Notes: generated by a model not told the origin, from the sequence alone. DNA of 64,000 nucleotides from Rhodospirillales bacterium (GCA_947473305.1 CANJCB010000008.1:62001-126000), one strand, 5' to 3'. Counted from the stretch's first letter, positions 27,247 through 34,956 are shown. Numbers and translations: made by a program.

Positions 27247-28842
27247 ATGGCCGTCGTTCGGCAACAGCTTTTAGCTACCGCCATTCTCTCGGCCGCGGGC
27301 CTTTGCGCCGCGAGCCAGGCTTTCGCGCAGGGCACGCCCGTCTATGGCGGCACCGCGATCTTCACGCTCCAGGCCAATCCCAACGGCCTCAACCCAGCGA
27401 TCACCACCAATATCCCGGACCGCCAGATCGGCTGCCAGCTCCATCAGGGCCTGGTGGAGCCGTCGCGGGATCTCTCGAAGATCCTGCCGCTGCTCGCGAA
27501 GTCCTGGACGATCTCGCCGGATGGCAAGACCTACAGCTTCGACCTCGTGACGACGAATTGGCACGACGGCAAGCCCTTCACTTCGGAAGACGTGAAATAC
27601 ACGATCACAGAGGTTTCGACCAAGATGTCGGCGATCTTCCAGCCCGCCGGCGAGAACATCGAAAGCATCGAGACCCCGGCCCCCGACAAAGTGGTCTTCA
27701 AGCTTAAGGACAGCTTCGGCCCATTCCTCACCGCGCTCGCCTGCCAGCAGGGCGCCGCGATCCTGCCGGCCCATATCTATAAGGGCACGGACGTCAAATC
27801 GAACCCGGCGACCACGACCTCGCCGGTCGGCACGGGTGCTTTCAAATTCGCCGAATGGAAGCAGAGCGAATACGTGAAGATGGTCAAGAACCCGAACTTC
27901 TACGAGCCGGGCAAGCCCTATCTCGATGCGGTCATCGGCAAGATCATTCCGACGCCGGCCGCGCGGGTGCAGGCGCTCCAGGCGGGCGAAGTGGATTACA
28001 ACCCATATTATCCGCTGGAGCAGGTTAAGACACTGCGCGCCAATCCCAATCTCCAGGCCCAGGAAGGCGATCTTCCGCCCTCCGTCCAATTCATCTTCCT
28101 CAATACCACCCGGAAGCCTTTGGACAACAAGCTGGTCCGCAAGGCGCTCTTCATGGCGACGGACCGGGAATACATCTTCAAGAACGCCCTCTTCGAGGTT
28201 GGCAATCTCTCGAAGCAGCCCTTCCCGTCCCAGATCCCTTGGGCGGTCAATCCCGACATCGACTACACGAAGATGTATCCCTTCGACATCGCCAAGGCGA
28301 ATGCGATGCTCGACGAGGCCGGCTTTAAGCGCGGCGCCGATGGGAAGCGCTTCCCGCTCAAGATCTATATCTTCACGGCGCTCTATCCTGAGTTCAACCA
28401 GGTGAGCCAGTCGCTCAAAGCCATGTGGGCTCAGGTCGGCGTGGATGTTTCCATCGAGGCGCTCGAAACCGCCACCATGGGCGAGCGGGTCTATAACAAG
28501 CTCGATTATGATGTGACCTTGATCGGCTATACGAGCTACGCCGATCCGGCCCTCGGTCTTGCACGGTCCTTCGTCGGTTCCTCGGTCGGCAAGCTCTTCG
28601 GCAACGCCTCGGGCTATGCGAACCCCGAGGTGGACAGCCTCTTCGATCAAGGACGCAAGGCGACGGCCTTCGCCGATCGCGGCGTCTTCTACAAGAAGGC
28701 CCAGGCGATCATCGCCGACGACGTCCCGGTGATCACGCTCCGCGAATACAAGAACGTGGAGGGCGCGTCGAAGAAGCTCCACGGCCTCTGGGAGCGCGCC
28801 GAAAACGACGGGACCTGGCAGGACGCCTGGCTCGATAAATAG
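27247..28842 (+). CDS. orphan ABC substrate-binding protein, family 5
   Basis: A 531-residue periplasmic binding protein with a signal peptide cleaved after AFA near residue 27 (mature start QGTPVYGG). The SBP_bac_5 pattern is typical: NGLNPAITTNIPDR, LLAKSWTISPDGKTYSFDL, TSPVGTGAFKFAEWK and ALFMATDREYIF. It is clearly paralogous to the protein at 57370: both share SPDGKTYSFDL, a GADGKRFPL segment and IGYTSY-DPALG. No permease or ATPase is adjacent. It ends in a strong terminator, so it is a one-gene unit that must use a remote transporter. A weak promoter candidate (TTGAAG 27163-27168, TATACA 27184-27189, 15 bp) is upstream. Confidence 0.88.
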   Translation: MAVVRQQLLATAILSAAGLCAASQAFAQGTPVYGGTAIFTLQANPNGLNPAITTNIPDRQIGCQLHQGLVEPSRDLSKILPLLAKSWTISPDGKTYSFDLVTTNWHDGKPFTSEDVKYTITEVSTKMSAIFQPAGENIESIETPAPDKVVFKLKDSFGPFLTALACQQGAAILPAHIYKGTDVKSNPATTTSPVGTGAFKFAEWKQSEYVKMVKNPNFYEPGKPYLDAVIGKIIPTPAARVQALQAGEVDYNPYYPLEQVKTLRANPNLQAQEGDLPPSVQFIFLNTTRKPLDNKLVRKALFMATDREYIFKNALFEVGNLSKQPFPSQIPWAVNPDIDYTKMYPFDIAKANAMLDEAGFKRGADGKRFPLKIYIFTALYPEFNQVSQSLKAMWAQVGVDVSIEALETATMGERVYNKLDYDVTLIGYTSYADPALGLARSFVGSSVGKLFGNASGYANPEVDSLFDQGRKATAFADRGVFYKKAQAIIADDVPVITLREYKNVEGASKKLHGLWERAENDGTWQDAWLDK

Positions 28843-28850
28843 ATCTGGGA

Positions 28851-28882
28851 CAAGGCCCGGCGCTCCAGGACGCCGGGCCTTG
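28851..28882. terminator. strong bidirectional hairpin terminator
   Basis: A perfect 12-bp stem (CAAGGCCCGGCG 28851-28862 with CGCCGGGCCTTG 28871-28882) with an 8-base loop lies between the binding-protein gene and the convergent dehydratase gene. The tail is AACTT, so the T-run is weak. Confidence 0.6.
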
Positions 28883-28899
28883 AACTTCAGCGGTCTGGT

Positions 28900-30042
28900 T
28901 TAGCGGCCCCGGTGGCTCGTCGCGATCTGAGCCATCTTCCTGACGGCCGCCTCGTCGATCGTGATCCCCAGACCCGGCTTGTCCGAGAGCAGATAGGCGT
29001 CGCGGTCGAAGGGCAGGTTCTCCACGATCACCGCCTCCCCGCCCTGGATCGCCATATCGGCCAGGCGCTCCAGAATCACGAAATTGGTCAGGGTCGCGGA
29101 CATCTGGACGCTGACCGCCGTCGCCACCTGCCCCATGGGATTGTGCGGCGCGACGCCGATGCCATAGGTCTCCGCCATGGAGGCGATCTTGCGCCCCTCC
29201 GTGATGCCGCCGACCCGCAGCACGTCGGGCTGGATGATGTCCACCGTGCGGTCCTCGATGATTTCCCGGAACTGCATCCGGCTGAAGAGGCGCTCGCCGG
29301 TCGAAAGGCGCCCGCGCGCGATCTGCCGGAGCTTCTTCAGGGCTGCCGGGTTCTCGTCGTCGACCGGCTCCTCGATGAAGAGCAATCCGCAGTCTTCGAC
29401 CGCCTCGCAGAATTGCGCCGCCGTCGTGAGATCGAGCCGCCGCCAGACATCGACCATCAGATCGATGTCGGGTCCGACGGCATCCCGCACCGCCTCGACC
29501 TCCGCGATCCCGCGCCGGAGTTGCGCGCGGGTCACCGCATGAGGCGACTGGAAACGCGGAATGAAGCGGAAGGGATACCATTTGAGCGCCGTCGCACCCG
29601 TCGCAACCGCCGCCTTGGCGCAATCGACGATCTCGTCGGTGCTCTCGGCGTCCCCCCACCACTGATTGAGGTAGATCCTGACCCGGTCCAGCGTCGGGCC
29701 GCCCAGCAACCGATGGACCGGCTGCCCCGCCCGCTTGCCCGCGATGTCCCAGAGGGCCGAATCGAGCGCGCCCAGCGCCGTCAATTGCACCGGCCCCCCG
29801 CGCCAGAACCAGCGCTCTCTGAGGTTGAGCCAATGCCGCTCGATACCCCAGGGATCCTGCCCCACCAGATCCCCCGCGCAGGCGACGATGGCCGCGACCA
29901 CCGATTCAGCCTGGCACAGGGGATAACTCAGGGTGCCTTCCCCGACCCCGGTAATTCCTTCGTCCGTCTCGATGAAGGTCAGGACGAACCGCCGCTTGGG
30001 CGACACGGCGTAGATGTAGCAACGGATGTCGGTGATCTTCAT
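28900..30042 (-). CDS. enolase-superfamily dehydratase (mandelate racemase/DgoD-like)
   Basis: A 380-residue two-domain enolase-fold protein. The capping domain starts MKITDIRCYIYAVSP. The barrel carries ALDSALWDIAGK, the metal ligands in LMVDVWRRLD, FIEEPV and STGERL, and the catalytic His in GVAPHNPMG, a pattern close to D-galactonate/gluconate-type acid-sugar dehydratases. The second-strand lysine motif reads ALKWYPF, with a single Lys rather than KxK, which favours a dehydratase over a racemase. Exact sugar acid unknown. AAGGA ribosome site. The convergent orphan binding protein could supply its substrate, but only proximity supports this. Confidence 0.85.
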   Translation of the reverse strand: MKITDIRCYIYAVSPKRRFVLTFIETDEGITGVGEGTLSYPLCQAESVVAAIVACAGDLVGQDPWGIERHWLNLRERWFWRGGPVQLTALGALDSALWDIAGKRAGQPVHRLLGGPTLDRVRIYLNQWWGDAESTDEIVDCAKAAVATGATALKWYPFRFIPRFQSPHAVTRAQLRRGIAEVEAVRDAVGPDIDLMVDVWRRLDLTTAAQFCEAVEDCGLLFIEEPVDDENPAALKKLRQIARGRLSTGERLFSRMQFREIIEDRTVDIIQPDVLRVGGITEGRKIASMAETYGIGVAPHNPMGQVATAVSVQMSATLTNFVILERLADMAIQGGEAVIVENLPFDRDAYLLSDKPGLGITIDEAAVRKMAQIATSHRGR

Positions 30043-30092
30043 GGAGGCGTCCTTCGGAACTCAGGCTCCGCGATCATGCGCGCTCCCTCCAC

Positions 30093-30120
30093 CAAAAGAA
30101 AAGGGGACCCGAAGGCCCCC
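30093..30120 (-). terminator. Rho-independent terminator after the PuuD-like gene
   Basis: On the minus strand a 7-bp GC stem with one G-T pair (30120-30114 with 30109-30103) is capped by a TTCG tetraloop and followed by TTTTCTTTT. This is the most convincing intrinsic terminator in the window. Confidence 0.85.
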
Positions 30121-30143
30121 TTTAATCCGATATGGCGCTCTTC

Positions 30144-30653
30144 TCAGTAGAAGTGAACCGAGGTCATGCCATAGAGCATCGGGATCGACAGCATCGTATT
30201 GACCCGCGAGGTCAGCGACGCCAGACGGGCCGCCGCCTTCTTCTCGTCGTCGCTCGCCGGCTTCAGCCCGATCACCTTCTGCTGGTTCGGCCAGATGATG
30301 AACCAGACATTGAACCACATGATCGTCGCCAGCCACATGCCGATGCCGATCGACGTCATATGGGCATTATGGTCGCCGATGCCGATGCGGATCGTCTGCC
30401 CAAGCTCGCCCATCATCCAAGCCAGGATAAGGCCGGTGACGAGGGTCGCCATGGCACCCCAGCGGAACCAGAATAAGGCTTCCGGCAGGATGAACTTGCC
30501 GATCGCCGGGCGAAGCTCCATCGGAATCTTCGGCACGGTCGGCGCCTGGGTGAAGTTGAAGTACCAGAGGTGGCCGATCCACATGATGCCGCTCATGACG
30601 TGCAGCCAGCGGAACGCGAAGGTCCACCAAGCGTAGCTCATCAGTTCTTCCAT
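30144..30653 (-). CDS. short urate hydroxylase PuuD-like membrane protein
   Basis: A 169-residue protein with four to five membrane helices matching the membrane part of the Urate_ox_N/PuuD family: FRWLHVMSGIMWIGHLWYFNF near residues 14-34, ALFWFRWGAMATLVTGL and MWLATIMWFNVWFIIWPNQQ. Long PuuD proteins carry a C-terminal cytochrome c domain that accepts electrons from urate; it is absent here. No purine-catabolism genes are in the window, so the urate assignment is family-level only. The conserved histidines could ligate heme. The gene follows a 31-residue membrane peptide by 13 bases and has a GGGGGGA ribosome site; a terminator follows. Confidence 0.78.
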   Translation of the reverse strand: MEELMSYAWWTFAFRWLHVMSGIMWIGHLWYFNFTQAPTVPKIPMELRPAIGKFILPEALFWFRWGAMATLVTGLILAWMMGELGQTIRIGIGDHNAHMTSIGIGMWLATIMWFNVWFIIWPNQQKVIGLKPASDDEKKAAARLASLTSRVNTMLSIPMLYGMTSVHFY

Positions 30654-30666
30654 GGTCTGTCCCCCC

Positions 30667-30762
30667 TCAGCGCGCGATAACGTGGATGACGAGGACCATC
30701 ACCACTGTAAGTGCCACGCCGAGCAGGACAGTCTGCCCGAGTGAATCCAACGGGTTCTTCAT
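30667..30762 (-). CDS. 31-residue single-pass membrane peptide upstream of the PuuD-like gene
   Basis: The ATG at 30762, with AAGGGG about 8 bases upstream, opens a frame of 31 codons ending in TGA. It reads MKNPLDSLGQ, then a continuous hydrophobic helix (TVLLGVALTVVMVLVIHVI) and a basic end AR. The size and layout resemble accessory subunits of respiratory enzymes, such as CydX, although the sequence does not match them. It ends 13 bases before the PuuD-like start and shares its terminator, so a common transcript is likely. A role as a small subunit or stabiliser of that membrane protein is inference. I know no named family for it. Confidence 0.65.
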   Translation of the reverse strand: MKNPLDSLGQTVLLGVALTVVMVLVIHVIAR

Positions 30763-30981
30763 TACGTTTCCCCTTCCCCTAGTGGTTGGTCCTCCTCGGA
30801 CCCCCATTAGTAGAATAGACTCAACATGAATCTGTCGCAATTAAGAAATACTGGCCTGCTCTTACTGCCAATGTGCCGCCGCCCGCAGACGTTGCAACCG
30901 ACAATTCATGACGATATTGTCTTCGTCATCTATCGGGGACCGACGCGCCCCGCCTCCAGAAACCCACGAGGAAGTCCGATC

Positions 30982-31722
30982 ATGTCCACGAGCGCGCAAA
31001 AAATTGTGCACAATCCAACGCCCGCCGAGGAGTGGAAGGAAGCGATCGCCGAGGACCTCCAGCGGCCCGAGCACCGCTACATCAACACGCCCCTGCTGAA
31101 GGAGCTGACCAGCGGCACGCTGCCCAAGGAAAGCATCAGGGATTACGCCGTTCTGCGCTGGCCCTTCCAGGCCCATGCGGTGCCCGCGATGATGCTGAGC
31201 CACGCCTGCTACCTCCAGGGCGAGGATGTGGTCCATCTGCTGGAGAACGTCTACGACGAGATCTTCCGGCCCTCGGGCGAAGGTGACCACCCAGGTCTCT
31301 GGGTCCAGTTCTGCAAGAAGCTGGGGGCGACCGACAAGGAACTCGACGAAGTGGCCGAGAACCCGCTTGCCGAGGTCATCGGCTTTGCGCGCACCCTCAC
31401 CCATTATTGCCAGCAGGGCGGCGTCGAAGGGCTGGCCACCTGGTTCGCCGACGAGGAGCAGCTACCGGAAGCCCATGGCGCGGCCGGGTTGGCCTTGCGC
31501 AAATATTACGGCCTCGACGACCCGACCATCGAATATTTCCTGGAGCATGTCCGCGCGGATATCGTGCATTCGGACTCCGCCGAGAATCTCATCGGCCGCT
31601 ACATGCATTCCCGCGCCGACGTGGTGCGGGCGCGGCGCACGGCCTCGGTGACGCTCTGGGCCTGGCGCGAGATGCACGAGGGCGTCCACCGGGCGATCCG
31701 CGAAAAATACAACCTCGACTAG
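30982..31722 (+). CDS. heme-oxygenase-like (TENA/PqqC/HDO fold) protein with intact iron-ligand pattern
   Basis: A 246-residue all-helical protein of the heme-oxygenase-like superfamily, which includes PqqC, TenA, CADD and UndA. Key segments are HRYINTPLLKEL (31-42), NVYDEIF (89-95), GEGDHPGLWVQFCKKLG (99-115) and YFLEHVRADIVHSD (185-198). The last has the F-x-x-H-x3-D-x2-H pattern used by iron- and diiron-binding members. Candidate ligands are E93, H103, H189, D193 and H196. The ATG at 30982 has GAGGAAG upstream; 52 extra in-frame codons before it are unlikely. First gene of a four-gene operon. Predicted oxidase or oxygenase, substrate unknown. Confidence 0.8.
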   Translation: MSTSAQKIVHNPTPAEEWKEAIAEDLQRPEHRYINTPLLKELTSGTLPKESIRDYAVLRWPFQAHAVPAMMLSHACYLQGEDVVHLLENVYDEIFRPSGEGDHPGLWVQFCKKLGATDKELDEVAENPLAEVIGFARTLTHYCQQGGVEGLATWFADEEQLPEAHGAAGLALRKYYGLDDPTIEYFLEHVRADIVHSDSAENLIGRYMHSRADVVRARRTASVTLWAWREMHEGVHRAIREKYNLD

Positions 31723-31735
31723 GACGACCCGCGGA

Positions 31736-32557
31736 ATGGAAGAACGGCTGCACCGTCTTCGCGGCACGGAGATCTTTGCGATCTCCGAAGGCTCCGGCAT
31801 GCCCGTCATCTGCATGCATGGGATCACCGCCAACGGCTATGTCTACGAGCCGATCGTGAAGGAACTCGCCTCGGAGTTCCTGATGGTCAGCATCGACGAG
31901 CGCGGGCATGGACGGAGCGGCCGGCCTCAATCCTATGAGGACGAGGATTTCGCCGAGGACGCGCTCGACTTGATCCGCGATCTGGGGAAAGGCCCGGCTA
32001 TCCTGGTCGGCCATTCCCTGGGCGCGCGCAACGGTATTGTCGCGGGCGTCAAGGCGCCGGAACTGGTGGCCGGCGTCGTCGCCATCGAATTCACGCCCTT
32101 CATCGAGACCGAAGTCCTCGATCAGCTCGAATCCCGGGTCAACGGCGGCGACCGCGTCTACCGCGACATGGACGATATCCGCTCCTATCTTTCCGGGCGC
32201 TATCCGCTGCTGCCGCCCGCCGCCATCGAACGGCGCGCGGTCCATGGCTACAGGCCTTTGGGCGACGGCACCTTCCGTCCCCTGGCCGATCCCCGGGGCA
32301 TGGGCTTGACCGCCGCCGGCCTCAGGAAAGACCTGGAGGCGCCGCTTCGCGCCCTGACCCGTCCCACCGTCCTCGTCCGCGGCGAGATCAGCAAGCTCGT
32401 CTCGGTCGATGCCTGGGCCAAGACTTTGAAGCTTCGTCCCGACCTTCCGGCGGAGACCGTCGCCAAGGCCGATCACTATGTCCCCGAGGAAGAGCCTGGC
32501 ATCACCGCCCGGATCATCCGCGACTTCGCAAAAACGCTCCCCAAGACGCCGCGTTAA
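31736..32557 (+). CDS. alpha/beta hydrolase
   Basis: A 273-residue cytosolic alpha/beta-hydrolase. Visible are the oxyanion region CMHGITANGYVYEP, the strand-turn SIDERGHGRSGRP, the nucleophile elbow GHSLGAR and a late KADHYVPEE with the catalytic His. The acid residue is probably in the LVRGEISKLVS segment. Related enzymes act as esterases, C-C bond hydrolases or lactonases. It starts 13 bases after the heme-oxygenase-like gene (AGGACG ribosome site), so co-expression is expected. It may act on that enzyme's product, which is inference. Confidence 0.85.
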   Translation: MEERLHRLRGTEIFAISEGSGMPVICMHGITANGYVYEPIVKELASEFLMVSIDERGHGRSGRPQSYEDEDFAEDALDLIRDLGKGPAILVGHSLGARNGIVAGVKAPELVAGVVAIEFTPFIETEVLDQLESRVNGGDRVYRDMDDIRSYLSGRYPLLPPAAIERRAVHGYRPLGDGTFRPLADPRGMGLTAAGLRKDLEAPLRALTRPTVLVRGEISKLVSVDAWAKTLKLRPDLPAETVAKADHYVPEEEPGITARIIRDFAKTLPKTPR

Positions 32558-32581
32558 AGCGGCAATCCCGAGAGAGGTTTC

Positions 32582-32947
32582 ATGGCTTCCGTAGGCATCC
32601 AATGGTCTAATCCCGTACTGATCCAGCGCGCGAAGGACGGCACGCTCTTCGCCACGATCCCCGAGCAGGTGGCGAAACATTTCAACGCCCATCCCGGCGA
32701 CGTCTTGAATTGGACCTTGCTCAAGGACGATACGGTCGAGGCCTGGACCATCCAGAAGAGCAATTACTCCTCGCTCGACGACCTGGAATCGCCAGCAAAG
32801 GCCGCAGCCGCCAAAAAGTCGGCAACCAAAAAGCAGCCGGCAGCGAAGCAACTGGCCGCCAAAAAGCCTGCTGCCAAGCCCGTTGCCAAGCCTGCGGCCG
32901 CAAAATCCGCCAAGGCGAAGAAGTCCGCCAAGAAGGAGAAGGCATGA
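32582..32947 (+). CDS. AbrB/SpoVT-like domain protein with Lys/Ala-rich histone-H1-like tail
   Basis: A 121-residue protein in two parts. Residues 1-60 resemble a swapped-hairpin AbrB/MazE-type domain (LIQRAKDGTLFATIPEQV, then AKHFNAHPGDVLNWTLLKDD, with the usual IP and PGD turns). Residues 70-121 are a low-complexity tail of AAKK, PAAK and KSAKK units resembling bacterial histone-H1-like proteins. The combination suggests DNA or RNA binding. The gene has a GAGAGG ribosome site and overlaps the next gene by ATGA, tying it to the operon. The AbrB resemblance is by eye, so function is tentative. Confidence 0.7.
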   Translation: MASVGIQWSNPVLIQRAKDGTLFATIPEQVAKHFNAHPGDVLNWTLLKDDTVEAWTIQKSNYSSLDDLESPAKAAAAKKSATKKQPAAKQLAAKKPAAKPVAKPAAAKSAKAKKSAKKEKA

Positions 32948-33633
32948 TGCTCAAGATCGCCGCGAGCGCCACACCCCAGGCGCTGCTCGCCAACGACGAG
33001 CGCCTGCCCGAGATGATCCTGGCGGATCACCCGACCTGGAAGGCGATCTTCGCCGGGAAGTTCCCCAAGCACCGGGTGAAGCAGCTCGTCCTGGAACTGT
33101 ATCCCCTGGTGGCCGGCCCCGGCCGCTATGCCTTCGCCGCCAAGGTCGCGACGATCTCGCCAGCCGACGGCAAGACGCTCTTCATGGATATCTTCAATGC
33201 GCTGAAGGACCCGCGCGCCAATGCCGACAAGGGTTGGGCGGCGCTGGCCAAGGGCCTCGGCTGCACCGACCGCGAGCTTGCCCAGACTTTGGCCTCGCCC
33301 ACGGCCGAGGCGCTCGACTATCTCGACGTGGTGCGCGGGCATTCGACGAAGTCCACGGCCATGGAGGCGACAATGATCGCCTGGGCGGTGGAGCGTCACC
33401 TGCCGGCGCTCTGGGGCCGTTTCGCGGATGCCCTGACCAAGCACTACGGGGTGCCCGCCTCGGCGGTTACCTTCCTGCGCTTCGAGGCGGAGCGCGGCGA
33501 CACCCTGCGCAAGTGGATCGACTATCTGGTGAAGACCTATGTCGAGCCGGCCGAACCCTTCGCGGTCTACGAAGGCCGCCGGGCCGCGCGCGAAGCGGTC
33601 TGGGCCTGGACGGTGACGGTGGAACTCGCCTAA
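32944..33633 (+). CDS. second heme-oxygenase-like protein, iron ligands apparently lost
   Basis: A 229-residue all-helical paralogue of the first gene of this operon. It shares the fold pattern HPTWKAIFAGKFPKHRVKQL at the N-terminus and RRAAREAVWAW near the C-terminus, which corresponds to RRTASVTLWAW in the first protein. By-eye alignment replaces the ligand positions: E93 by D89, H103 by K96, H189 by F180, D193 by R184 and H196 by T187. It therefore looks like a non-catalytic or differently acting partner, perhaps forming a heterodimer. The start overlaps the previous gene by ATGA. The stop overlaps the convergent rhomboid stop by four bases. Confidence 0.72.
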   Translation: MMLKIAASATPQALLANDERLPEMILADHPTWKAIFAGKFPKHRVKQLVLELYPLVAGPGRYAFAAKVATISPADGKTLFMDIFNALKDPRANADKGWAALAKGLGCTDRELAQTLASPTAEALDYLDVVRGHSTKSTAMEATMIAWAVERHLPALWGRFADALTKHYGVPASAVTFLRFEAERGDTLRKWIDYLVKTYVEPAEPFAVYEGRRAAREAVWAWTVTVELA

Positions 33634-34253
33634 TACCGGCGGAACCGCTCGAAGACGGGAAAGAGCGCAAGGCCGCAGGCGAAGCCGCCGATATGGGCGA
33701 TCCAGGCGATGGGCGCATCCACGCCTGGAGCGCCCAAGAGGCCAACGCCCACGTTCATCACCAGCCAGACCGCGACGATCGTCCAGAAGCCCTGGCGGAA
33801 CTCGCCGAACCTGAGAACGCCGCCAAAGAGCCCGCTGACCGCAGCGGAAGCGCCGATCAGCGGCACTTCCGATGACGGATCGACGGCGAATTGCAGCAAG
33901 GCGCCGGCGATCCCGCAGAGAAGATAGAAGCCCAGGAAACGCGCGACCCCAAGCCGCCGCTCCACGCCCGCTCCGAAGGGCGCAAGCCCCAGCATGTTCA
34001 TGGCGACATGCGTCCAGCTGCCGTGCAGGAACTGGTAGGTCAGGGGCGACAGGACCGCCGTCCAGAAATAGGGATCGGGGTCGACCAGGCGAACCGGGGT
34101 AAAGCCGAAAAGTGCGATGAACAAGTCATCCTGGTCGGAACTCAGCAAGAGCCGCGCGCCATGGATCATCAGGTTCACGACCAGCAGGACCTTGGTGGCC
34201 GGCGGCAGGTTCAGGATCGGCTGGCGGCCGGACCGCTCCGTCTCGAAGGTCAT
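33630..34253 (-). CDS. rhomboid family intramembrane serine protease
   Basis: A 207-residue, six-helix membrane protein. It has FLHGSWTHVAMNMLGLAPFG in helix 2 (the H-x-x-x-N oxyanion region), IGASAAVSGLFGG with the catalytic Ser in G-A-S, and AHIGGFACGLALFP with the catalytic His in helix 6. Most rhomboids read GASGA; here the residue after Ser is Ala, which occurs in some active relatives. Substrates unknown. No clear ribosome site precedes the ATG. A second rhomboid lies at 61601. Confidence 0.9.
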   Translation of the reverse strand: MTFETERSGRQPILNLPPATKVLLVVNLMIHGARLLLSSDQDDLFIALFGFTPVRLVDPDPYFWTAVLSPLTYQFLHGSWTHVAMNMLGLAPFGAGVERRLGVARFLGFYLLCGIAGALLQFAVDPSSEVPLIGASAAVSGLFGGVLRFGEFRQGFWTIVAVWLVMNVGVGLLGAPGVDAPIAWIAHIGGFACGLALFPVFERFRRY

Positions 34254-34281
34254 GGGATCGATGTTCTCGGGATGACGGGGA

Positions 34282-34956
34282 TCAGCTGCGTGACCTGTTC
34301 GGCCGCCCTTCCAGACCGAGCATGCGTTCTTCCGCCTTGGGTCCGGTCGGCAGCATGGTGAAGACCGATTCGACGCTCGTATAGTCCTGGTAGCCGAGCC
34401 GGGCCAAGGGCCGCACTTTCAGCACGTCGATCTTCCCATCCGCTGTCAACACGTCGTCCTTGATATGGACGCCCACGACACGGCCGATCACCACATGATG
34501 GACGCCGGTGAAATCGTTGCCCGGCAGAGCGATGACGCTATGCAGCTTGCATTCGAGATGGACCGGCGAGGCCGCCACGCGCTTTGGTTTCACCAGCACC
34601 GAAGGAACCATCTCAAGACCCGCCAATTCCGCCTCGTCGATCTCGGGGTCAGCCAGCTGGGACGTGATATTGACCGCCTCGCGCAATTCCCAGGTCGCCA
34701 TATTGATGACGAATTCGCCCGTGTCCGTCGCGTTTCGCACACTGTCCTTCCGCCGTCCGTTGTCGGGCAGCGCCGCGCCCGAAAACATCACATAGGGCGG
34801 ATCGTAGCCGAGGTTGTTGAACTGGCTATAGGGCGCGAGGTTGGGCACGCCGTCGCGGCTGATCGTCGAGACCCAGCCGATGGGCCGGGGCACCACCACG
34901 GACTTATAGGGGTTGTACCGCAGTCCGTGATTGTCCTTGTCGGTCTCGTAGAACAC
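34282..34956 (-). CDS. flavin reductase-like FMN-binding protein
   Basis: A 224-residue split-barrel protein of the flavin-reductase-like family. KSVVVPRPIGWVSTISRDGVPN and LAPYSQFNNLGYDPPYVMF are the FMN-binding strand motifs, and RKDSVRNATDTGEFVINM follows. Members reduce flavins for two-component monooxygenases or use flavin for redox reactions on small molecules. No partner monooxygenase is adjacent. GTG start with a good GGGAGG site. Function beyond FMN binding unassigned. Confidence 0.85.
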   Translation of the reverse strand: MFYETDKDNHGLRYNPYKSVVVPRPIGWVSTISRDGVPNLAPYSQFNNLGYDPPYVMFSGAALPDNGRRKDSVRNATDTGEFVINMATWELREAVNITSQLADPEIDEAELAGLEMVPSVLVKPKRVAASPVHLECKLHSVIALPGNDFTGVHHVVIGRVVGVHIKDDVLTADGKIDVLKVRPLARLGYQDYTSVESVFTMLPTGPKAEERMLGLEGRPNRSRS

